A stretch of 30,808 nucleotides of DNA from Acetobacteraceae bacterium (GTDB lineage Bacteria; Pseudomonadota; Alphaproteobacteria; Zavarziniales; Zavarziniaceae). Each line of letters opens with the position of its first letter. The first letter of the stretch is position 1. A program made the translations under genes and the position numbers. Location: positions 1-30,808 of the forward strand of contig CANCOY010000040.1 in NCBI GenBank assembly GCA_947379865.1, in the 5' to 3' direction. This document shows, piece by piece, positions 22,530-28,307 of this stretch. The notes beneath the pieces were generated by a model. It was not told where the DNA came from. It did not search any database and worked only from the letters and a program-made list of their open reading frames with translations.

Positions 22530-22565
22530 GGCCCCGCCAGCGGAACAGTTTTCGCTGGCGGGGCC
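22530..22565. terminator. Bidirectional hairpin between rnhA and the peroxiredoxin gene
   Basis: GGCCCCGCCAGCG (22530-22542) and CGCTGGCGGGGCC (22553-22565) form a perfect 13-bp stem that can extend by three weaker pairs to a 4-nt loop. It lies 25 nt after the rnhA stop and 12 nt after the peroxiredoxin stop on the other strand. No clear U-tract on either side, but place and strength suggest a two-way transcription end. Confidence 0.65.
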
Positions 22566-22577
22566 GGTCGCAGACGA

Positions 22578-23063
22578 TCAGAGCGTCTTCAGCAGATGCT
22601 CGGCGCCGGAAAGATCGGCGGTCGAGGGATTGGGCTCGATGTTGAGGGCCGTCACGGTGCCGTTGTCGATCACCATGGAATAGCGCAGCGAGCGCTTGCC
22701 CATGCCAAAGCCAGACGCGTCGAGCTCGAGGCCGACCTGGCGGGTGAAGTCACCATTGCCATCGGCCAGCATCATGACCTTGTCGCCGGCCTTCTGGTCC
22801 TTGCCCCAGGCGCCCATCACGAAGGCGTCGTTGACCGAGACGCAGGCGATGGCGTCGATGCCCTTGGCCTTCAGTTCGTCGGCGTGCTGGACAAAGCCCG
22901 GCACATGCTTGGCCGAGCAGGTCGGGGTGAATGCGCCCGGCAGGGCGAAAATGACAACCTTCTTGCCGCTGAACAGCTCAGCCGTCGGAACCGGGGCCGG
23001 GCCCTTGTCCGTCATCTGCATGAAGGTCGCGTCGGGGACCTTGTCTCCCACCTTGATGGTCAT
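22578..23063 (-). CDS. Peroxiredoxin, Prx5 family
   Basis: A 161-residue thiol peroxidase that reduces H2O2 and organic peroxides. The peroxidatic cysteine is C49 in the motif LPGAFTPTCSAKHVPGF, typical of Prx5/hybrid-type enzymes; an adjacent region shows VNDAFVMGAWGKDQ and RYSMVIDNG as in the family. The C-terminal glutaredoxin domain found in some homologues is absent. A second cysteine in AIACVSVND is in the place usual for Prx5. AGG lies 6 nt before the ATG. A peroxiredoxin beside rnhA is common in alphaproteobacteria. It is followed upstream on the same strand by a glutathione peroxidase-like gene, making a small peroxide-defence pair. Confidence 0.92.
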   Translation of the reverse strand: MTIKVGDKVPDATFMQMTDKGPAPVPTAELFSGKKVVIFALPGAFTPTCSAKHVPGFVQHADELKAKGIDAIACVSVNDAFVMGAWGKDQKAGDKVMMLADGNGDFTRQVGLELDASGFGMGKRSLRYSMVIDNGTVTALNIEPNPSTADLSGAEHLLKTL

Positions 23064-23163
23064 GATTGCCTCATGTGTTGGTTTCTGGTGGTCATGCTCC
23101 GGCCGGAAGGCTAGGGAGCGCCCGCAGCGATATAAGCCCGATCTGGCGGCCGGGGAAAGTGGC

Positions 23164-23180
23164 GCCGCAGGTTTTGCGGC
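23164..23180 (-). terminator. Small hairpin after the glutathione peroxidase-like gene
   Basis: GCCGCA and TGCGGC form a 6-bp stem with a short loop directly after the stop codon at 23182. There is no U-tract; a weak terminator or chance. Confidence 0.3.
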
Positions 23181-23181
23181 A

Positions 23182-23661
23182 TCAGGCGGGCAGAATGGCC
23201 TCGATGGCCGTCTTTATCTCCGGGTCGAGGGGCGCGGTGCGCGAGCCAAAGGTGCCGGCAATGCTGCCGTCGGGCGCGATGAGGTATTTGTGGAAATTCC
23301 ACTTGGGCGCCGCCCCCTCCCCCAGTTCGCCCAGAACCCAGCGATAGAACGGGTGGGCACCCGCCCCGATCACCGCTTCCTTGGAGGCGAGCGGGAAATC
23401 CACCGCAAAGCGCGTCTCGCAGAAGGTCTTGATGGAGGCCTCGCTGCCGGGTTCCTGGGCGCCAAAATCATTGCAGGGCACACCCAGCACGACGAGGCCA
23501 CGGGCACCATAATCGCGCCACAGGGTCTCCAGCCCCTCGTACTGCGGGGTCAGACCGCAGGCAGAGGCGGTGTTCACCACCAGCACCGCCTTGCCGGCAA
23601 AGTCACTCAGCGGCAGGGGGGCGCCGCCGATGGTGCGAAAGCTGAAGTCATGGGCAGACAT
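23182..23661 (-). CDS. Glutathione peroxidase family protein
   Basis: A 159-residue thioredoxin-fold peroxidase. The active-site tetrad is visible: C35 in VNTASACGLTPQYEGL, Q69 in VPCNDFGAQEPG, W121 and N122 in KWNFHKYL. The active site is cysteine, not selenocysteine, as in most bacterial members, which often use thioredoxin. There is no signal peptide, so it is probably cytoplasmic. The ATG at 23661 has GGAG 8 nt upstream; the longer in-frame extension (to 23736) has no family similarity. It is 118 nt upstream of the Prx5 gene on the same strand and divergent from the EAL gene. Confidence 0.94.
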   Translation of the reverse strand: MSAHDFSFRTIGGAPLPLSDFAGKAVLVVNTASACGLTPQYEGLETLWRDYGARGLVVLGVPCNDFGAQEPGSEASIKTFCETRFAVDFPLASKEAVIGAGAHPFYRWVLGELGEGAAPKWNFHKYLIAPDGSIAGTFGSRTAPLDPEIKTAIEAILPA

Positions 23662-23738
23662 GGCAGATCTCCGAGGGTGGTTGGTGATGCTAGCGCGCTT
23701 TGGGGTGACGGCAAGGTGGCGCAGCGCCAAATACAACT

Positions 23739-23754
23739 TTTATAGTTTATTAAC
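23739..23754 (+). promoter_or_regulatory. CtrA-like half-perfect site upstream of the EAL gene
   Basis: TTTATAGTTTATTAAC is TTTA-N7-TTAAC, one mismatch from the CtrA consensus. It ends 59 nt before the ATG at 23814, nearly the same distance as the perfect box before the DUF1217 gene. It lies in an AT-rich patch, so chance is possible. Confidence 0.35.
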
Positions 23755-23813
23755 CTTGTCATATACCACCGATATCTTGCATGCGGCGCGCAAGGGCCTA
23801 GAGTCGGCGAACC

Positions 23814-25061
23814 ATGTCATTCCTGTTCTCCGCCATTCTCTTCGCCTGTTATCTTGTCGCCGCCGCAGCGGTTGGCCTGATGACGCCCGCGCTTGCCGCA
23901 AACCTTTCACCCACGGGAATCAGTTTGGGAGGGGCCGCAGCCGCCTTCCTTGCCTGCCTTGCGGGCCACCTCATGGTCCTGCGACAGGTCGACCGCGATG
24001 CCGCCATTCAGGCAGTCGGACGGGTCAGGGGTGCGGCCCGCATGGCCGAGCGCCAGGCGGCAGATCTGCAGGCGCGCCTCAGCGCGATTCAGTCGGGCCT
24101 CGATTCCTCCGGCCGCCGCGAGTCGGCCGAACTGATCGCCGCCATAGAGGCGCTGCGGGCTGATCTTGCCGACTTCAGCGTTCGGGCTGCGGCCCCTCCC
24201 GCGCCTAAGCCTGCCCCCCCGGCCGAGGCCAAGGCCAAATCTGAGGTGGCTGCCGCCGTCACCCCGCAGGCCCCTGCCGGGGCGCCCGGGTTTCAGACCC
24301 TCACCTTCGGCGCAAGCGCCCCGAAGCTGGCGGATCAGGCCCTGTTCGAGGCTGTGCGTGCGGCTGTCGCCGATAACCGAGTCGATCTGCACGCGCGCGA
24401 GATTGTTGCCCTGCCCGGCCACCAGACCGCGTTGGTGGACGTCTTTGGCCAAGTGCGCGATGCGTGGGGCGCTGTGCTGGCCGCCGAGGATTACCTGCCG
24501 GCGGCCGCCCGCGCCGGCAAGGCAGGCCCCCTCGACAATCTGCTGTTGCTGCGCGGCACCCAGTTGCTGCGCCAGATCCGGCGGGCTGGCTCGCTGCCGC
24601 CAGCGCTGCTGCGCATCTCGGCCGACAGCCTGCGTGATGCTGACTTCTTTCCCCAGTTCGTCGACTTCCTTGAACACAATGGCGACCTGAACGAGGTCGT
24701 GATCTTTGCCCTGGGGGAGGCCGCTTTCGACGATCTGACAAATTCGTCCGACCCCGGACTTGCGCGCCTTGCCGCCATCGGCTTTACCTTCTGCCTAGAC
24801 GGGATTACCCGCCTTGATCATGACGCCGAGGCTCTTGGCGCCCTGAACGTCCGCTACCTCAGGCTTGCCGCATCGGACCTGTTTGATGATCCGGAGGCGG
24901 CCGGGGCGCTCGCCTCCGGGCTGGAGGCAGCCGGCATCGCCCTGATTGTGGACGATGTGGAGGACGAGGAGACGGAGGCGGTCCTGCTCGACAACGGAAT
25001 CCGCCTCGGCGGCGGCCCCCTTTATGGCAGCCACCGTCCTGCCCTGGAGCTTGCCTTGTGA
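23814..25061 (+). CDS. Degenerate EAL-domain membrane protein, TipF-like
   Basis: A 415-residue protein with two N-terminal membrane helices (about 5-27 and 36-56), a probable coiled coil (about 57-120, AARMAERQAADLQARLSAIQ region), a Pro/Ala-rich linker (about 125-165) and a C-terminal EAL-like domain (about 175-410). The catalytic signature is lost: the EAL position reads VDVFG, the usual LDDFG reads CLDGI, the VAEGVE loop reads VDDVED, and the end is GGGPLYGSHRP. It should not hydrolyse c-di-GMP. This layout is that of TipF, a c-di-GMP-responsive factor for flagellum placement in Caulobacter; orthology is inferred. The stop overlaps the GTG start of the HAD gene by 4 nt. Confidence 0.78.
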   Translation: MSFLFSAILFACYLVAAAAVGLMTPALAANLSPTGISLGGAAAAFLACLAGHLMVLRQVDRDAAIQAVGRVRGAARMAERQAADLQARLSAIQSGLDSSGRRESAELIAAIEALRADLADFSVRAAAPPAPKPAPPAEAKAKSEVAAAVTPQAPAGAPGFQTLTFGASAPKLADQALFEAVRAAVADNRVDLHAREIVALPGHQTALVDVFGQVRDAWGAVLAAEDYLPAAARAGKAGPLDNLLLLRGTQLLRQIRRAGSLPPALLRISADSLRDADFFPQFVDFLEHNGDLNEVVIFALGEAAFDDLTNSSDPGLARLAAIGFTFCLDGITRLDHDAEALGALNVRYLRLAASDLFDDPEAAGALASGLEAAGIALIVDDVEDEETEAVLLDNGIRLGGGPLYGSHRPALELAL

Positions 25062-25915
25062 CCCAGACCCCCGCCGCTGCCCCCCGCCTGTCCTCGCTTG
25101 CCGCGCGCTACAGGGGGGCCATCGTCGATCTGTGGGGGGTGATGCACGACGGAACCCAGGCCTTCCCAGCGGCGGTGGATGCCATGCTGCGCTATCGTGC
25201 TGGTGGCGGGCGGGTGCTGTTCCTCTCCAACGCCCCGCGCCCGGGCGAGGTGGTGCGCAGCCAGATGGAGCGCCTGGGCATCCCGCCAGACGCCGCCGAC
25301 ATGATCCTCACCTCTGGCGACGCCACCCGCGACGCCCTTGAGGGGGCGGACCTGCCGCCCGGCCCTTTTCTGTTCCTGGGGCCAGAGCGCGACCGCAGCA
25401 CCATCGCCGATCTTGCCCGTGCGGAAACTGAGGACCCGGAAAAGGCGGCCATCCTGGTGCTGACCGGCCCCCGCGATGACGAGCGCGACACCCCGGAAGA
25501 CTATCTGCCCCTGCTGCGCCGCCTGCGCGCCCGCGACGTGACGGTGGTCTGTGCCAATCCCGATCTGGTGGTGCAGCGGGGCGACCGGCTGGTGCCCTGC
25601 GCCGGGGCCATTGCCCGGCTTTACGAGGCTGAGGGCGGCCGGGTGATTTCCTTTGGCAAGCCCCACGCCCCCATCTATGCCCTGGCGCTGGCCCGCCTGG
25701 GCCTGCCGCGCGAGGCGATCATGGCCATTGGCGACGGCGTGGCCACGGACATCACCGGCGCCCATGGCGCTGGCGTTGCTGCGGTGCTGATCATGTCGGG
25801 CATTCACGGCGCCGAATGGGCGGTGGACGGCCAGCCTGATCCCGCCCGTGCGGCGGCCGCCCTTGCAGACAGGGGCTTGTCAGCCGTGGCCTTTATGCCG
25901 CATCTGGTCTGGTAG
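25058..25915 (+). CDS. HAD superfamily class IIA hydrolase (TIGR01459-like)
   Basis: A 285-residue phosphatase of the NagD-like HAD class. Motif I is VDLWGVMHDG with Asp24 as the nucleophile; Trp replaces the second Asp of the usual DxD, which I recall as normal for this alphaproteobacterial subfamily. Motif II is LFLSNAPRP, motif III the Lys in SFGKPHAPIY, and motif IV GDGVATDITGAHGAG. The long middle segment is the class IIA cap. The substrate is unknown. It starts with GTG inside the last codons of the EAL gene (GTGA overlap), so the two are translationally coupled. It is followed 23 nt later by the quinone oxidoreductase. Confidence 0.88.
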   Translation: MTQTPAAAPRLSSLAARYRGAIVDLWGVMHDGTQAFPAAVDAMLRYRAGGGRVLFLSNAPRPGEVVRSQMERLGIPPDAADMILTSGDATRDALEGADLPPGPFLFLGPERDRSTIADLARAETEDPEKAAILVLTGPRDDERDTPEDYLPLLRRLRARDVTVVCANPDLVVQRGDRLVPCAGAIARLYEAEGGRVISFGKPHAPIYALALARLGLPREAIMAIGDGVATDITGAHGAGVAAVLIMSGIHGAEWAVDGQPDPARAAAALADRGLSAVAFMPHLVW

Positions 25916-25938
25916 ATCGGGATATTGGGGGGAACATC

Positions 25939-26910
25939 ATGAAGGCCGTTGTCTGCCGGGTGCTGGAAGGCCCCGATGCGCTGGTGATCGAGGAACGGCC
26001 CAGCCCCGTTCCCGGCCCCGGCCAGGTCCTGGTGCGCGTGCGTGCCGCCAGCGTGAACTTCCCCGACTATCTGATGACCAAGGGCCTCTATCAGCTGAAG
26101 CCCGACCTGCCATTTACCCCCGGCATGGAAGCCGCTGGCGACATTCTGGCCCTTGGCCCGGACGTGACCGGCTGGGCGGTGGGCGACCGGGTGGTGGCCA
26201 CCATGCGCTTTGGCGCCTTTGCCGAGGAAGTGCTGGCCTCTGCCGAGGGGCTGATGGCGATCCCGCCGGGCTTTGACTATGCGACCGGCTGCGCCTTTCC
26301 CGCCGCCTATTCCACCGCCTGGGTGGCCCTGCGCCGCCGCGACTATGTGAAACCGGGTGAGACGCTGCTGGTTCATGGTGCCGCCGGCGGTGTGGGCCTG
26401 GCCGCTGTGGAACTGGGCAAGCTGTTTGGCGCCCGGGTGATTGCCACCATTGGCGACGATGCCAAGGCAGACGTCGTGCGCCGCTATGGCGCCGATGTGG
26501 TCATCAACTACCGCAATGGTTTCCGCGAGGCCGTGCTTGAGACCACCGGCGGCCGGGGGGCCGATGTGATCTATGACCCCGTGGGCGGCGACGTGTTCGA
26601 CGAATCCACCCGCTGCATCGCCTGGGGCGGCCGCATCCTGATCATCGGCTTTGCCGGCGGCCGCATCGCCGACCTGAAGACCAACATGGCCCTGATCAAG
26701 GGCTTTTCCGTGGTGGGCGTGCGCGCCGGCGAATTCGCCCGCCGCGACCCGCCCGCCGGCCGCGAGAACATGGAAGCCCTGCTGCGCCTCTGCGCCGAGG
26801 GCCGCATCAACCCCCACGTCTCCCACCGCCTGCCCCTGGACAAGGCCGCCGACGCCATGAAGGTACTGGCCACCCGCCAGGTGATCGGCAAATGCGTGCT
26901 GGAACTCTGA
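25939..26910 (+). CDS. NADPH:quinone oxidoreductase family protein (MDR superfamily)
   Basis: A 323-residue zinc-free medium-chain reductase. The N-terminal GroES-like domain (about 1-115: VRVRAASVNFPDYLMTKGLYQ) and the Rossmann domain with HGAAGGVGLAAVELGKLFGARVIAT (about 145-168, in parts) are typical of quinone oxidoreductases that move two electrons from NADPH to quinones or enones. No catalytic or structural zinc ligands are visible. The C-terminus shows HVSHRLPLDKAADAM, as in the family. GGGGG lies before the ATG. It is full length. Co-transcription with the HAD gene is likely from the short gap; a functional tie to the EAL gene is not evident. Confidence 0.92.
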   Translation: MKAVVCRVLEGPDALVIEERPSPVPGPGQVLVRVRAASVNFPDYLMTKGLYQLKPDLPFTPGMEAAGDILALGPDVTGWAVGDRVVATMRFGAFAEEVLASAEGLMAIPPGFDYATGCAFPAAYSTAWVALRRRDYVKPGETLLVHGAAGGVGLAAVELGKLFGARVIATIGDDAKADVVRRYGADVVINYRNGFREAVLETTGGRGADVIYDPVGGDVFDESTRCIAWGGRILIIGFAGGRIADLKTNMALIKGFSVVGVRAGEFARRDPPAGRENMEALLRLCAEGRINPHVSHRLPLDKAADAMKVLATRQVIGKCVLEL

Positions 26911-26941
26911 GGCGCGCGGCGCACCTCAGACCGCCGCTTAT

Positions 26942-26967
26942 CAAGCCCAATCGCCAGATCGGGCTTG
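26942..26967 (+). terminator. Hairpin after the quinone oxidoreductase gene
   Basis: CAAGCCCAATC (26942-26952) and GATCGGGCTTG (26957-26967) form an 11-position stem with one mismatch and a GCCA loop, 32 nt after the stop codon. No U-tract follows, and its 3' end overlaps the putative vapB -35 box. Confidence 0.4.
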
Positions 26968-26993
26968 GTGCAGGCTTGGGTCCGTGACATAAT
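26965..26993 (+). promoter_or_regulatory. Sigma-70-type promoter of the vapB-like gene
   Basis: TTGGTG, 17 nt, CATAAT; predicted RNA start near 27000, about 30 nt before the antitoxin start. It is a moderate match. Confidence 0.45.
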
Positions 26994-27031
26994 GATGCTC
27001 ATGGAATACGCCAAGTCCAACGGTGATGTTC

Positions 27032-27205
27032 ATGCGTAAGATCCAGGCCTCAAAAGCCAAGGTTGCACCTGTCGTTCCCCAGACCAATCAGCGTCAGACG
27101 GAAATCGACGAGGCGATTGCCAGTATTCGCACGCTGCAGAAGAAAACTGGCAAGGTTACCACGGAGGAGCTTCTCTCCTTCCGCCATGAAGGCCACAAAT
27201 ACTGA
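27032..27205 (+). CDS. VapB-like antitoxin (orphaned)
   Basis: A small protein of 57 residues (MRKIQASKAKVAP... to ...EELLSFRHEGHKY). The C-terminal half, with IDEAIASIRTLQKKTGKVTTEELLSFRHEGHKY (read in parts), resembles the end of type II antitoxins of VapB type, where the C-terminal arm covers the PIN toxin. ATGs at 27026 and 27032 are both possible; GGTGA stands 6 nt before 27032. The next frame begins within the last codons and carries only the first residues of a PIN toxin, so the antitoxin lacks an intact cognate partner here. The N-terminus is too short to assign a DNA-binding fold by eye. Family assignment is moderate. Confidence 0.62.
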   Translation: MRKIQASKAKVAPVVPQTNQRQTEIDEAIASIRTLQKKTGKVTTEELLSFRHEGHKY

Positions 27206-27243
27206 CGTGCCGTTCGTCCTAGACGCGTCCGTTGCAGCCAGAT
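27186..27243 (+). pseudogene. vapC remnant: first codons of a PIN-domain toxin
   Basis: The frame ATG AAG GCC ACA ... reads MKATNTDVPFVLDASVAA and then loses all PIN character. FVLDASVAA is the canonical opening of VapC toxins, including the first catalytic Asp, and it overlaps the 3' end of the antitoxin as in intact vapBC pairs. After about 27238 the sequence is the 3' end of the RES gene on the other strand. The rest of vapC (more than 100 codons) is missing, so this is a truncation at a junction. Confidence 0.68.
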
Positions 27244-27767
27244 TCAGGCCGGCGGCTGTAGGCGCGGGTCGAGGGCGAAGCGTTCCTGGACCACGTCGTC
27301 ATAGAGTGCACCTGCCCGCTCTGCATCAAAGACCACGTTCCAGCTGTGCCGGGAAACAGCCGACGGGATCAGGATGCAGCCATACTGGCGCAGCAGATCA
27401 TTGCCAAAGGCCTGCTGGTTGCGGCCAGGAGAGGCGGGCACAAGCCAGTTTGGGTTCGGAATATCGCCCGGGCGGATGACGCGCACCGCCGAGGGATCGA
27501 CGATCCGGGCAGAGGTCAGGAAATGGGGTGCCGTGTCGAGCACGTCAAAACCCTTGTGCACGGCCACCTCCAGACAGGCCGTTGCCGGGTCGAGTGAGGC
27601 ATAGACAGCGCGGATACCCGGCGTGTTCCATAGCCCGCCTGCGCGAAAGGCTCCCTCGCCCTGCTGCCATTCCCTGTAATGGCTTTCCTGGCCCTGTAAT
27701 GGCGTTCCTCGTCGATCCGCCACAGCCTGATCTCACCGGCCCCGAGTGGGGGTGGCAACGGGTTCAC
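27244..27767 (-). pseudogene. RES-domain toxin gene, frameshifted
   Basis: Reading from a GTG at 27767, overlapping the antitoxin stop by 4 nt, the protein starts NPLPPPLGAGEIRLWRIDEERHY, as RES toxins do. The rest of the domain (HYREWQQGEGAFRAGGLWNTPG, VYASLDPATACLEVAVH, PNWLVPASPGRNQQAFGNDLL, SWNVVFDAERAGALYDDV, in parts) is in another frame, readable from 27723. The shift comes from an imperfect 20-bp tandem duplication at 27672-27711; dropping one copy joins EERHY to REWQQ without a gap. RES toxins act on cellular NAD+ and pair with Xre/DUF2384 antitoxins. An alternative start (GTG 27723) could yield a protein without LWRI; a sequencing error is possible. Confidence 0.75.
27672..27711 (-). 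repeat. Imperfect 20-bp tandem duplication that breaks the RES gene
   Basis: 27672-27691 and 27692-27711 are identical at 18 of 20 positions; the first 12 bases (CCCTGTAATGGC on the plus strand) are exact. Twenty is not a multiple of three, and it accounts for the frame change in the RES gene. Two differences between copies suggest that the event is not very recent or that one copy was already partly similar. Confidence 0.85.
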
Positions 27768-28231
27768 GCATGAACCCCGTATTCCAGCCGGGTCAGATAC
27801 TCCTCCACCGCCTCGACCCCGGCGGACGTTGCGAGAAGGTCCAGCGGTTTACGGTTGGAGAGGCCGATTGCCGGCCTGTTCATCCAGGCCTCTGCGGCAG
27901 CCTTGGACCCCATGACGTCAATGGCGTGGGCAAAGATTTCAGCAAACCGCCAGACACGGTTCCCCTGCTCGACGCTCAAGGGCGGCCGGATACCCTTGGC
28001 CTTGTGACGCTGCAAGGTGCGGAGGCTGAGGCCGATGGCCTTTTGCAGCCCGTCCCCCTGTTCAAGGAAACCAACCGACGCAACGAGATGCAAAAGGGCG
28101 CGGGTGGGGAGGCCCTGCAGCAACACATCATGGGCATCCATCGCATTGCCGACCCTTGCCCTGATCGCCGTCTCGCCACCCAGAAGCACGACGGCGCGGC
28201 TGAGCGTGCTTGTCTTCAGCGCTTCTTCCAT
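27764..28231 (-). CDS. Xre/DUF2384-type antitoxin of a RES module
   Basis: A 155-residue antitoxin. The N-terminal two-thirds is a helical DNA-binding region (for example GLQKAIGLSLRTLQRHKAKG at about 72-91, a helix-turn-helix). The C-terminal part, AAAEAWMNRPAIGLSNRKPLDLLATSAGVEAVEEYLTRLEYG (in parts, about 110-152), is the DUF2384 toxin-binding domain that plugs the RES active site. The ATG at 28231 was chosen because GGGAG lies 7 nt upstream; the in-frame ATG at 28258 has no site. Its stop overlaps the toxin start by 4 nt, as usual. The order antitoxin-toxin is normal; the toxin is frameshifted. Such antitoxins repress their own promoter. Confidence 0.87.
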   Translation of the reverse strand: MEEALKTSTLSRAVVLLGGETAIRARVGNAMDAHDVLLQGLPTRALLHLVASVGFLEQGDGLQKAIGLSLRTLQRHKAKGIRPPLSVEQGNRVWRFAEIFAHAIDVMGSKAAAEAWMNRPAIGLSNRKPLDLLATSAGVEAVEEYLTRLEYGVHA

Positions 28232-28307
28232 TGCCCTTCTCCCGTCACCTGTCGCCATGATCGCGTCAGGTGGCGCCCCGCTTCAAGCTGTTGGTGCGCC
28301 TGCGCCC

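Noticed and set aside
22696..23745. 349-codon plus-strand open frame opposite the two peroxidase genes
   Set aside because: Spans the antisense of two clear genes and the gap between them; no domain or start signal.
26994..27040. Short leader open frame (MLMEYAKSNGDVHA) before the vapB-like gene
   Set aside because: About 14 codons, no good ribosome-binding site and no pattern; it may be chance in the leader.
27346..27604. Small plus-strand open frames opposite the RES gene
   Set aside because: Antisense shadows; the minus strand shows clear RES-domain sequence.
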